Shown here one piece after another: positions 9,622 through 18,069 of a stretch of 64,000 nucleotides of DNA. Position numbers and translations under genes: made by a program. Source of the DNA: Gammaproteobacteria bacterium. GTDB taxonomy: Bacteria > Pseudomonadota > Gammaproteobacteria > Pseudomonadales > Azotimanducaceae. The notes under the pieces were generated by a model. That model saw nothing but the letters and a program-made list of their open reading frames with translations. It did no database searches and was not told the origin of the DNA. The stretch is from NCBI GenBank assembly GCA_009840545.1, contig VXNM01000001.1, forward strand, positions 27,649-91,648, in the 5' to 3' direction. The first letter of the stretch is position 1. The number at the start of each line of letters is the position of its first letter.

Positions 9622-9869
9622 TCAAGTTCGATAGGCTGATTATCAGTTGAGTCTCGTTGAACAAAGACTGCAAACTCTTCGTCCGTTAGCCGAGATTCGC
9701 GCCCGACAGCGGTCAATAGCGTTCCAAGTCGGACTCGTCCTTCAGGCATGACCGAGTCCTTCAGAATTGCGCGAACCTCAGCCTCGGTGCTATGGCCTCT
9801 TAGAGCGGCTCGAACACGTAGAGCACGATGAACTTCATCAGGCAGGTTTCGTACAGTGATTGTGGCCAT
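9618..9869 (-). CDS. fitA: Ribbon-helix-helix antitoxin, FitA type
   Basis: DNA-binding antitoxin of 83 aa. The start MATITVRNLPDEVHRALRVR followed by AALRGHSTEAEVRAIL is the ribbon-helix-helix fold of FitA-like antitoxins (beta strand, helix, turn, helix). The C-terminal tail (LTDEEFAVFVQRD) would wrap around the PIN toxin. ATG 9869 fits the family start; an upstream in-frame TTG at 9875 is unlikely. It overlaps the toxin by 4 bp. An inverted repeat resembling a FitA operator covers its promoter at 9895-9931, implying autorepression. Confidence 0.9.
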   Translation of the reverse strand: MATITVRNLPDEVHRALRVRAALRGHSTEAEVRAILKDSVMPEGRVRLGTLLTAVGRESRLTDEEFAVFVQRDSTDNQPIELE

Positions 9870-9894
9870 CAGCAACTTTGAGTAATGCTTTCGA

Positions 9895-9931
9895 TGCTAT
9901 CATTGTAAGAGATTGACAGCATAAATTCCAA
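9895..9931 (-). promoter_or_regulatory. fitAB promoter with FitA-type operator
   Basis: Half-sites TGCTATCA (9895-9902) and TGACAGCA (9914-9921) form an inverted repeat with one mismatch and an 11-base spacer. From memory, the gonococcal FitA operator uses TGCTATCA and TGATAGCA half-sites. On the minus strand a -10 TACAAT (9902-9907) and a -35 TTGGAA (9926-9931) with an 18-base spacer overlap the repeat. The antitoxin start lies 25 bp downstream. Confidence 0.65.
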
Positions 9932-10111
9932 GTGCAGCGAAGACCGGGGCCCTCTCAAGCAAGTTGATGTAGGAAGAAGCTCAGTTTGCCGAAGAGAGAG
10001 GTTGTTAAAGTGTCCGCAAATGTACCTTTCCTAGTGGTACAGCGATACAAGTGCAAATTCCTGATTTTCGGAACCTAACCCAACAATCTATACCATAATG
10101 GACAATTGCCA

Positions 10112-12004
10112 ATGAATCAGTCTCATCCTATGTGTCTACCGCTCAGAATTTTGAATGTCGTTGCACCTGTGAGATTTCCAATAGTTCTCGGCACCTTTGC
10201 CGTGATTTCTGTCTGTCTCGCATCGTGCGTTCAGGCTACGGCGAATGAGAATATTCGCACCGGTATCACATTCGACGATACCGAATCCTTATTTGTGGCT
10301 CAGACCGAGTCAAGACGTGTCAATGACATCAAAAATTCAGAAAGTTCTAGAGCTGACCAGTCGACCATCCGTTCTCTCAAAGATCTCGAAAAATACAAGA
10401 GCCCTCTTCGCCGGAATCTTGCTCTTCACGAGCTTGTGTCCACGGCAGAAAGAAAGCAAGTGCTTGAACTACTTGAAGAATCGAACGAAGTCGTCCCGCA
10501 GCGGAGACGACAAATTCAGCAGCTGATCTTGCAAAGGTTTGCTCAACTAGATCCAGTAAAGGCGTATGAACAGATTCAGTCGCTGGCTGCTCACGACTCA
10601 CGTCATCTAATCGACTCAATCTTTAAGGAATGGTCTGCTCACAGTCTCGAGGAAGCGGTCGAGTTCGCTGGCTCACTCGAAGACGAGGAAAAATCTTTTG
10701 CTCTATGGGGTATTTTGGCGGAACGGACAGATTTATCGGATGAAAAACGTCGAGAAGTTGCCCAACAGCTTGGGGATGAGAGGTATGCAATTAATTTGAT
10801 CATGCAAGAGAAGCTGAGTAAACCTGTTGCAAACCCAGAAAAAACTTGGAACGAGCTCACAAGGGAAATTGAAGGAGACCCAGGACAATCTTGGATGCTG
10901 GCTACCGTGGCACGAGCATGGGTCGAAAAAAGTGGTTTGCGTGTGCTGGATCGGATTTCTAAGTCAATCTCTAACTCACAGACTAGACAGATGGTACTGA
11001 GTTCTGTTCTTCTCAGAGCAGCTGAAATTGATGCCGAAGGTGCGTTTGAGTATGCGTTGAAGTACGACGACCGTCCGGGCAGTTTTAACTCGCTTCTTTC
11101 CGTAGTAACGAATGCCTGGGTTAAATCGGACCCTCAATCCGCCATGGACGCAGCATCTCGCATAGAAAAATTCGGTTTGCGCCGAAGAGTAGAGGAATCC
11201 GTAGCTAGAGCATGGGCGAATCATAATCCGCGGGATGTACTCTCGATTTTGGATTCCCTACCAGATCATCTTCGCAATACAGCTACCAGTACGGCAATCT
11301 CGGCATTGGTGAATGAAGATCCTGTCGAAGCAAGCAAGTTCGTGGCTGGCATGAAGGGTACATTGAGAGCGACTGCTGCGTCGTCCCTCATAACAGTCTG
11401 GTCGTCCCGTCACAAGGACTATGAAGGTATGCTTGACTGGGTCCTAAATGCGCCAGGCATTGCGGATCTTAGGACTTTTCTACTCCCAGAGGCCCTCTCC
11501 CATGTCTCATATGTAGACCCAAAGCTTGCGATGGATGAAGCGCTCAAACTACCAATGGCACCTGGTCAGCCAGGTTTCGAAGCCTCGATAATCTTCTATC
11601 TCACCCACCGCGACATCGACACCGCACGAGAATTTCTTCCTCGAGTTCGAGCGGGAACTACGCAGACAGAAGCATACGGACACGTCGGCAACTATTACCT
11701 AAAGAATGGAGAAACCGACGAGGTCTTCAATCTGGCACTTCAGCTTCCTGCTTCGAATCGAGCGGTTTACTTTCAGACACTGTTACACACATGGAGCCAA
11801 TTCGACCCCAGTGGCTTGCTTGACTCTATCGATAAACTACCCACGCCGGATATCAAGTCCAAGGCGGCGTTAGCACTCTCTGCGTCAAATAAGGGACATA
11901 GAAAGCTCACGAAGCAGCAACTTGAAACTGCTAGCAGATATCTTTCGCAAGAAGATGCGGACAGTCTAGAGAATGGCGAATTTCGCTCTAGACTTGGATG
12001 GTGA
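10112..12004 (+). CDS. Alpha-solenoid repeat lipoprotein, paralogue 3
   Basis: Third member of the solenoid family (630 aa), function unknown. The N-terminus is hydrophobic and ends in a lipobox-like VCLASC, so it is probably a lipoprotein. The body has the family block IFKEWSAHSLEEAVEFA, then helical units such as WVKSDPQSAMDAA, WANHNPRDVLSIL, YVDPKLAMDEAL and WSQFDPSGLLDSI. It shares a late segment (RDIDTAREFLPRV) with the corresponding parts of paralogues 1 and 2 (KIDDAIALLPQV, RDVEAAIEMLPMI). ATG 10112 was chosen; ATG 10130 would shorten the signal and is possible. It is separated from paralogues 1 and 2 by PhyH and fitAB, which suggests an interrupted tandem array. Confidence 0.8.
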   Translation: MNQSHPMCLPLRILNVVAPVRFPIVLGTFAVISVCLASCVQATANENIRTGITFDDTESLFVAQTESRRVNDIKNSESSRADQSTIRSLKDLEKYKSPLRRNLALHELVSTAERKQVLELLEESNEVVPQRRRQIQQLILQRFAQLDPVKAYEQIQSLAAHDSRHLIDSIFKEWSAHSLEEAVEFAGSLEDEEKSFALWGILAERTDLSDEKRREVAQQLGDERYAINLIMQEKLSKPVANPEKTWNELTREIEGDPGQSWMLATVARAWVEKSGLRVLDRISKSISNSQTRQMVLSSVLLRAAEIDAEGAFEYALKYDDRPGSFNSLLSVVTNAWVKSDPQSAMDAASRIEKFGLRRRVEESVARAWANHNPRDVLSILDSLPDHLRNTATSTAISALVNEDPVEASKFVAGMKGTLRATAASSLITVWSSRHKDYEGMLDWVLNAPGIADLRTFLLPEALSHVSYVDPKLAMDEALKLPMAPGQPGFEASIIFYLTHRDIDTAREFLPRVRAGTTQTEAYGHVGNYYLKNGETDEVFNLALQLPASNRAVYFQTLLHTWSQFDPSGLLDSIDKLPTPDIKSKAALALSASNKGHRKLTKQQLETASRYLSQEDADSLENGEFRSRLGW

Positions 12005-12372
12005 ATAACGCATATTGCAAAAGAGATTAGGTACTAGTCTGGACCAATTCAGCAGTAGAGCAACCTACTTTAGAGCTTGAAGCAACTCTTGCAAGGTAGT
12101 TAATCTACATCTTCATCGGTGGTGCAGACTGAATTGGGTGGGAGTGGTGTCCACCAATCATGGATAAGCCTTAGGCTGTGTTATCGATTCCCTTGAAGGG
12201 CTACTAGAAATCAGAGCTCTTCTCACTTGGGGAAGCCACATTTTTGCGAGATTGGCTTTCTCAATCGCTAAGCCAAACCAGATTCCGGGAAGATCTTCCC
12301 CAACTTGTTCAATTACAAACAGTCCACGCTATAGAATGTACGCTCCAAATTACAGCTGAACACACCACTTTC
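12005..12372. other. Intergenic region upstream of the first thioredoxin lipoprotein
   Basis: 368 bp without a convincing gene. It holds an imperfect hairpin around 12133-12158 (ATTGGGTGG pairing with CCACCAAT with one bulge) without a T-run, and the duplicated promoter-proximal element at 12325-12340. Confidence 0.5.
12325..12340 (+). promoter_or_regulatory. Candidate promoter, copy 1
   Basis: CACGCTATAGAATGTA occurs identically at 14890-14905, in both cases 32-33 bases before a paralogous lipoprotein ATG. The similarity continues into the leader (CAAATT and beyond). TATAGA or TAGAAT would serve as -10. No clear -35 is visible. Confidence 0.5.
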
Positions 12373-14331
12373 ATGAAACAGCTATTTTCCGCGGTGGGCC
12401 TTGCACTTCTGGTATTGCTTCTTGCTTCTTGCAGTTCCAGTCCACCTGTCACTTACACAATATCGGGTGATTTCATCGTCGTTGAGAACCCTGAACCCGA
12501 AGACTCCGACGCTTCTGACGAGGCTACCAGCGACACATCGCTCGACTCTGAGTCGGAATCGAATGCGCCCTTAGATGCGACTTCTGTAACGATTTCCGTT
12601 ACTTACGAAACTACGACCAAGGACGGGGAAACTGAAACAGTCGAATTGGCGTCAGGAAGTTTTGTTGACGGCAAAATCTCGTTTACTGGTGAGATCGCTG
12701 AGCCCACAACAGTGAAAATCTCTGCCGATGTGAACGAGGAAGACCAATTTACTGTTGAAGCGTTGCTAACAGCTGAACATGAGGTCAAGTTCGCACTCAT
12801 GGATTTCTGGGGTGAATATCCTTACGATCAGCTCGTTTTGGTTGGAGGTTCACATCTGTCGAAAGATAGCACCAAGAATTTCAGCATCACTGCTGATTTG
12901 AGTGCTGTTGACGAGGATTTGTCGAGCGCGATCGTAGATGCATATGGAACGCAATACGACGAAGAAGGAGAACCTCAAATGTTGGAACTCGGCAGAGTAT
13001 TGCTTGTCGACAAAAAGTTTGTATTTGAGGCCGATATCGACGAACCTGCCATCATCAACGGGTTCGTCTCGACGGGAGGCGACTACCACGGATCATTTAG
13101 AGCAGTGGCCGAACCCAATGCCGACATTGCTATATATCCGCATGGGGATGGTTCAGCAAACGAACTCTTGGCAACTTCCGATTCCAGTATTCACAAAAAC
13201 CTCATTGAAAGTTGGCAGCAGTCTGAAGAGTATTTGTCTACATTGGACAAATATTCCGACGCCTACAAGCAATATATGGCAGATTGGGAAGCCGAACAGG
13301 AAGCAGCAGAAAGCGAAGACGACAGTGAGACTGATGCTTCAGGTGGGGAATTGGCTGAAGAGAACGAAGATCAAGTAACTGAAGAGGCCGGGGAAATGCT
13401 GGCTTCCGCAGAAACCGAAGAGGACACCTCCACCGAGGCAACGTCAGAAGATTCGTCAGACTCGACAGAAGCAGGTGTACTCCCCGCCGAAGGTTGCGAG
13501 CATATTGCTCAAGAAGCTGAACAATCTAGTGGCTTTTCGGCTGCTGGCGACTTTGAGATGCCCGCCTACTACAAATTCTATGAAGAACTTGAAACCATTC
13601 GATCTTCAGCATTACAGAAAGTCGCTCAAAATTTTGATAATCCGATGGAGTCGCTGCTGGCCATGGAATTGGGAGCATTTGGCTTTCGTTCAGAAAACCG
13701 AAGCGATGCATTTCCAATCTACGACAAACTTGCAGAGTTGCTTGACGATGAGATCGTCGCTAGCCGCGTGACACCTGCCCGAGAGAGACTCGTCTGGTTC
13801 TTGGAATCAGAAGAAAATGATTCTAGTTTGAGTCCGGGACAGAAGGCACCCGAGTTTACACTTGCCAACCTTGAAGGCACTGATGTTGCTCTCTACGAGG
13901 TGCTCGCCGAGAAAGAAGTCGTGCTCATCGACTTTTGGGCATCTTGGTGTGGTCCGTGCATCGCTGATTTTCCCGAGCTAAAGCGACTCTACGCGGCTTA
14001 CGACGACCATGGTTTCGAAATCGTCGGTGTGTCTATCGACAGCGCACATGAAGATTGGGAACAAGGATCAATCGACAACGAACTTCCTTGGATTGACCTG
14101 GGACAAATGGACGGATGGGAGGGTGCTATTGCGACTACATACGGAGTTCTGGCTATCCCTAAGGGCTATCTGCTTGATAGCAAAGGATGCATCTTGGAGA
14201 AGAACATCCGACCAGCCAGACTTGAGGAGGTTCTGGTCGCACGTTACGGTGAGGTGCCCGAATCCAGCGAGTCGGACGTAGAGACTGAATCATTGGATGC
14301 TGATTCGGGAACAGACGAAATGGGCGGGTGA
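12373..14331 (+). CDS. TlpA-like thioredoxin-domain lipoprotein, copy 1
   Basis: Lipoprotein of 652 aa with a thiol-redox domain. Signal peptide MKQLFSAVGLALLVLLLASC with lipobox LASC. Residues 30-290 contain two beta-rich DUF4369-like segments (VDGKISFTGEIAEPTTVKI; LVDKKFVFEADIDEPAII). A strongly acidic Glu/Ser/Thr-rich linker spans about residues 310-370, then a conserved EGCEHIAQEAEQS. The C-terminal AlkC/TSA-TlpA domain starts GQKAPEFTLANLEG and carries the CxxC site WCGPC. It probably reduces or isomerises disulfides in the cell envelope. ATG 12373 gives the signal peptide; the frame extends upstream to 12244 without one. The next gene is a close paralogue with the same ending (DEMGG), and a strong terminator follows. 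Confidence 0.88.
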   Translation: MKQLFSAVGLALLVLLLASCSSSPPVTYTISGDFIVVENPEPEDSDASDEATSDTSLDSESESNAPLDATSVTISVTYETTTKDGETETVELASGSFVDGKISFTGEIAEPTTVKISADVNEEDQFTVEALLTAEHEVKFALMDFWGEYPYDQLVLVGGSHLSKDSTKNFSITADLSAVDEDLSSAIVDAYGTQYDEEGEPQMLELGRVLLVDKKFVFEADIDEPAIINGFVSTGGDYHGSFRAVAEPNADIAIYPHGDGSANELLATSDSSIHKNLIESWQQSEEYLSTLDKYSDAYKQYMADWEAEQEAAESEDDSETDASGGELAEENEDQVTEEAGEMLASAETEEDTSTEATSEDSSDSTEAGVLPAEGCEHIAQEAEQSSGFSAAGDFEMPAYYKFYEELETIRSSALQKVAQNFDNPMESLLAMELGAFGFRSENRSDAFPIYDKLAELLDDEIVASRVTPARERLVWFLESEENDSSLSPGQKAPEFTLANLEGTDVALYEVLAEKEVVLIDFWASWCGPCIADFPELKRLYAAYDDHGFEIVGVSIDSAHEDWEQGSIDNELPWIDLGQMDGWEGAIATTYGVLAIPKGYLLDSKGCILEKNIRPARLEEVLVARYGEVPESSESDVETESLDADSGTDEMGG

Positions 14332-14352
14332 GGCTCAACTAATTTCTAGTGA

Positions 14353-14398
14353 ACCGGCGTATCGAAGTCTTCATTTCTCGGTACGCCGGTATCTTTTC
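14353..14398 (+). terminator. Rho-independent terminator after lipoprotein copy 1
   Basis: Arms ACCGGCGTA (14353-14361) and TACGCCGGT (14382-14390), extended inward by four more pairs including one G-T pair, followed by ATCTTTTC. The right arm resembles the terminator after the second copy (16942-16998). Confidence 0.8.
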
Positions 14399-14938
14399 CA
14401 AATCTGACAAGCCAATAAGGTAGCCTGCGACTGTGCGATTTGAATGATTTCGCCAGGGCACCACGAATTCTCAACGTGATTCGTTCAAACTAATTCTTGA
14501 GAAATGAACCCCCTGGTGAGATTCAATTGTGGGAAATTCTCTAGACCGTCTACAGTTGGTATTCATCAGGTGCGCCGTCGGGAGAGCAGGGAGTAACGTC
14601 TGTCTCCTCAAAAGGAATGGAACGACCTTCCCATTTCTTTGTACCACTAGCAAGTCGGTTGATAAAACGCTTCTAGCTAATCCAGATCCAACTCGGTGTC
14701 AAATTGAGTTGGCGGCGATCAATCGAAAAATGAAATTGGGTTGAGCGAACCCTAGCCCACAAAGTGTTCACTGGCGGTCAGAACTCCCCAGGCAGTGAGA
14801 ACTGTAGCTTTGCCGGATTAGAAGTTCCTATCTCACACGTATATCCAAATCTTGCAAGTTCTTCTGGACTCGACAGATGGTTCCAGGGGCACGCTATAGA
14901 ATGTACAGTTCAAATTCAACTCTGCTCACAGCACTTAC
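14391..14938. other. Intergenic region between the duplicated lipoprotein genes
   Basis: About 550 bp between terminator 1 and copy 2. Short open frames on both strands (for example 14529-14744) lack start signals and recognisable sequence, so I call it non-coding. The duplicated promoter-proximal element at 14890-14905 is the only feature I can support. Confidence 0.5.
14890..14905 (+). promoter_or_regulatory. Candidate promoter, copy 2
   Basis: Exact second copy of CACGCTATAGAATGTA, 33 bases before ATG 14939, as before the first lipoprotein. Conservation of spacing and of the following leader argues for a shared promoter carried along by the duplication. Confidence 0.5.
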
Positions 14939-16912
14939 ATGAAAAAGCTACTTTCTTCATTTGGACTTGCACTTCTGGTATTGCTTCTAGCTTCCTGCAG
15001 TTCTAGTCCTCCAATTACCTACACAATTTCGGGTGACTTCATTGTCGTAGAAAATCCTGAACCCCAAGAACTCGATGATTCTGACGAGGCAACTACCGAA
15101 GCATCGTCCGATTCTGAGGCAGATTCGATTGCCCCTCTAGATGCTGCTTCTGTAACGATATCCGTTACTTACGAAACTACCAATGAGGACGGAGAAACAG
15201 AAACAGTCGAATTGGCATCGGGGGGCTTTACCGACGGCAAGATTTCGTTTATCGGAGAAATCAACGAGCCAACGACTATAAAGATTTCAGCAGATGTGAG
15301 CGATGAGAACCAGTTCTCAGTCGAGACGTTGCTAACAGCTGAACATGAGGTCAAATTCGCGCTTATGGATTTCTGGGGTGAATTTCCCTATGACCAACTC
15401 GTTTTGGTAGAGGGTGCGCACCTATCTAAGGATCTCACCAAGAAATTCACCGTTTCCGCTGACTTAAGTGCTGTGGATTCAGATTTATCCAGCGCGATCG
15501 CAACCGCAAGAGGCATGCAGTTCGATGAAGAGGGAGAACTCCAGCGACTAGATCTCGGCAAAATCTTGCTTGTGGATAAGAAGTTTGTAATTGAAGCCGA
15601 CGTGGACGAACCAACTGTCATTAGTGGATATGTATCGACCGGTGCCGACTACTATGGAATGTTTACTGCGGTGGCTGAGCCCAATGTCCAAATCGAGGTG
15701 TTTCCCCTCGGAGATGGTTCTGTGGATGAACTCTTGGTGACTTCCGACACTGGCATGCACAAAAACCTGATAGAGAGTTGGCAACAATCTGATGAATACT
15801 TGGCAAAGTTGGTCGAATATGACGAAGCGTTTAAGCAGTACCAAGCGGAATGGGAAGCCAAACAAGAAGCTGCTGAGAGTGAGCAAGAAGGTGACCAAGA
15901 CATTGGTACCCAGGATTCAGATGAAGCAACGGTCGCTGATGGAACCGAAGAACAAGATTCTGAAGAGTCTTCGAAATCACTTGCATCTGAAGATACAGAT
16001 GCCGATTCGTTATCTGAGGCGGATGCGGATGAATCTTTGGCATTGGAGGACTCAATCGTACAGCCCGCCGAAGGGTGCGAACATGCTGCACAGGAGTCGG
16101 AACAATCCGTAGGTATTGCTGCCGCTAGCGATTATGAATATCCCGAGTATTACCAGATTTACCTACAAAAACAATCAATTCAATCAAACGCACTTCAGAA
16201 GATTGCAAAGGAAATGAAGAATCCTTTAGAGTCTCTTCTCGCGATGGAGTTGGGAGCATTTAGTACTCGATCTGAAAACCCCAGCGATGCTTTTCCAGTT
16301 TACGACAAGCTCGCACAGTTGCTCGACGAGGATCTAGTCGTACGACGAGTGTCTCCCGCTCGCGATAGATTCGCACGACAGCTAGAGTCTCAGGAAAATG
16401 ATGCTAGCTTGAGTCCTGGGCAGAAGGCGCCGGAGTTCACACTTGCGAATCACGATGGCACAGAAGTTGCTCTCTACGATGTTATTGCCGAGAAAGAAAT
16501 GGTGCTCATCGATTTCTGGGCATCATGGTGTGGTCCATGCATCGCAGATTTCCCTGAACTGAAGAGGCTGTATGCGGCATACAACGACCTAGGCTTTGAG
16601 ATAGTCGGAGTATCCATTGACAGCGCACTTGAAGATTGGGAACAGGGATCTATCGACAATGAACTACCCTGGATCGATCTAGGAGAGATGGACGGATGGG
16701 AAGGCGCTACTGCAACAATGTACGGTGTTCTTGCAATTCCAAAGGGCTACTTGCTCGATTCACAGGGTTGCATTCTCGAAAAGAACATCCGTCCTGCCAG
16801 ACTCGAAGAGGTACTCGTTGCTCAGTATGGTGAGGTGCCGGAATCAAGCGAGTCGGATGCAGAGACCGAATCGGATGAAATTGATTCCGGATCGGACGAA
16901 ATGGGAGGATAG
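14939..16912 (+). CDS. TlpA-like thioredoxin-domain lipoprotein, copy 2
   Basis: Paralogue of the preceding gene (657 aa) with the same order: signal peptide with lipobox LASC, two DUF4369-like beta segments, an acidic linker, EGCEHAAQESEQS, and a redoxin domain GQKAPEFTLANHDG with WCGPC. The redoxin part is almost identical between the copies, while the acidic linkers differ in length and composition, as expected for relaxed low-complexity spacers. Both end in nearly the same residues (SDEMGG). It has its own promoter-like element and terminator, so it is a separate transcription unit that can be regulated independently. Its role in envelope thiol chemistry is inferred from the domain. Confidence 0.88.
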   Translation: MKKLLSSFGLALLVLLLASCSSSPPITYTISGDFIVVENPEPQELDDSDEATTEASSDSEADSIAPLDAASVTISVTYETTNEDGETETVELASGGFTDGKISFIGEINEPTTIKISADVSDENQFSVETLLTAEHEVKFALMDFWGEFPYDQLVLVEGAHLSKDLTKKFTVSADLSAVDSDLSSAIATARGMQFDEEGELQRLDLGKILLVDKKFVIEADVDEPTVISGYVSTGADYYGMFTAVAEPNVQIEVFPLGDGSVDELLVTSDTGMHKNLIESWQQSDEYLAKLVEYDEAFKQYQAEWEAKQEAAESEQEGDQDIGTQDSDEATVADGTEEQDSEESSKSLASEDTDADSLSEADADESLALEDSIVQPAEGCEHAAQESEQSVGIAAASDYEYPEYYQIYLQKQSIQSNALQKIAKEMKNPLESLLAMELGAFSTRSENPSDAFPVYDKLAQLLDEDLVVRRVSPARDRFARQLESQENDASLSPGQKAPEFTLANHDGTEVALYDVIAEKEMVLIDFWASWCGPCIADFPELKRLYAAYNDLGFEIVGVSIDSALEDWEQGSIDNELPWIDLGEMDGWEGATATMYGVLAIPKGYLLDSQGCILEKNIRPARLEEVLVAQYGEVPESSESDAETESDEIDSGSDEMGG

Positions 16913-16941
16913 GGCTTAAAAGAAGCTTAATACGTAAATCA

Positions 16942-16998
16942 GCGTACCGAAATCTCCTTGTTGAAGCAGTTCTTCATCTTTCGGTACGCCGGATTTCT
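16942..16998 (+). terminator. Rho-independent terminator after lipoprotein copy 2
   Basis: Perfect 11-bp stem GCGTACCGAAA (16942-16952) and TTTCGGTACGC (16979-16989) with a 26-base loop, followed by CGGATTTCTTT. The right arm shares CGGTACGCCGG with the terminator after copy 1. Confidence 0.75.
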
Positions 16999-17295
16999 TT
17001 CCAGTTTCGAGCTGTATTGTTCGATTTTGTGAATCGGCAGAATTGAGCTTTAACTAAGCTCAAATGAATGCTGCTACTTCGATGGGGGCGATATTAGTAA
17101 CCTTCAAATGTGTCTTCAATCTGCATTGAGGTTCCCAACAATTGAATCCCGTTGCACTTCTTGCGATTAGTGTTTTGGAAGCTATACACTAAATGCCGTA
17201 GTGCGATGAAGACAAGTCACCTATAGCTTGTAGCTTGGAAGAATTGGAGGCGAAGTGTGGGAACCCGGCGAAACACTATGAAATGTTACGAAACG
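16999..17295. other. Convergent intergenic region
   Basis: The rest of a 383-bp gap between the lipoprotein copy 2 stop and the enoyl-CoA hydratase stop. I see no gene or clear terminator for the minus-strand operon here. Confidence 0.4.
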
Positions 17296-18069
17296 TTATT
17301 CGTTAACCCACTTGGCATTTCGCTTTTCTCGGAACGCCGCCATGCCCTCGGCAGCCTCTTCAGATCGAAACATCCGGCCGCTCCAAACCGATGTCTGTTC
17401 AAATCCTTCGGAACGATCCCATCCGGGAACCCGGCGCACCAGCTTTTTGCACTCGGCAACTGCATTCGGGCCGCCCATGTTGATCATATCGATCTCTTCT
17501 TGAACAGCGGACTTAAGCTTATCGGCAGGAACTGCTCTGTGCACAAAGCCCATGTCCACTGCTTGAGAGCCCGTGAATCTTTCGCCCGTGAGGAATAGCT
17601 TCATTGCATGGTGGGTCCCAAGTTTTGGAATGCAAACAACCGAGATCACTGCAGGGATCACACCGATACGGACTTCGCTAAAACTAAATCTGGCGTCTTC
17701 CACTGCAACGACGATGTCGGCTGCTCCCACCAGACCCAATCCACCGGCAAACGCGGCTCCGTTTACTGCCGCAATCACTGGTTTGTCGCTATCCATGATT
17801 CGGGTAAGCACATCCGGGTACGGAACAGACCTTCTTCCTTCAATTGAAGCACCCGGAGGGCTCTTAAGGTCTGCACCGGAACAGAAAGCGGGCGGTGCGC
17901 CGGTTATCACAATGCACCGAACAGATGGGTCTTGGTTCGCTTCCCCAAGATGGTCGTAAAGTTCGCTAACAAGTACCGACGAGAGTGCGTTTCGGTTATC
18001 TGGACGATTGAGCGTTATCCAAGCCGCACCTGTCTCGATCTCATACTTGGTGGCTTCTGTCGTTGCCAT
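17296..18069 (-). CDS. Enoyl-CoA hydratase/isomerase (crotonase family)
   Basis: Crotonase-fold enzyme of 257 aa acting on an enoyl-CoA ester. The oxyanion-hole segments are visible (CSGADLKS near residue 63 and NGAAFAGGLGLVGAADIVVA near 105-122), followed by EVRIGVIPAVISV. Its ATG overlaps the stop of the biotin carboxylase gene by one base (TAATG), so it is the last gene of a four-gene minus-strand operon. With a carboxylase and an HMG-CoA-lyase-like enzyme beside it, a 3-methylglutaconyl-CoA hydratase role in leucine breakdown is the natural reading, but sequence alone does not fix the substrate. Confidence 0.85.
   Translation of the reverse strand: MATTEATKYEIETGAAWITLNRPDNRNALSSVLVSELYDHLGEANQDPSVRCIVITGAPPAFCSGADLKSPPGASIEGRRSVPYPDVLTRIMDSDKPVIAAVNGAAFAGGLGLVGAADIVVAVEDARFSFSEVRIGVIPAVISVVCIPKLGTHHAMKLFLTGERFTGSQAVDMGFVHRAVPADKLKSAVQEEIDMINMGGPNAVAECKKLVRRVPGWDRSEGFEQTSVWSGRMFRSEEAAEGMAAFREKRNAKWVNE

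Noticed and set aside
12244..12372. Upstream in-frame extension of lipoprotein copy 1
   Set aside because: It would bury the signal peptide inside the protein and it overlaps the duplicated promoter-proximal element.
14529..14744. Short open frame between the duplicated lipoproteins
   Set aside because: No ribosome site and no recognisable sequence; the minus strand at 14471-14653 also has an unconvincing open frame.
16456..16471. TGGCACAGAAGTTGCT, a perfect sigma-54 promoter match
   Set aside because: It lies inside the coding region of lipoprotein copy 2, where it encodes conserved residues of the redoxin domain, with no gene start after it; a near-match at the same place in copy 1 reflects paralogy.
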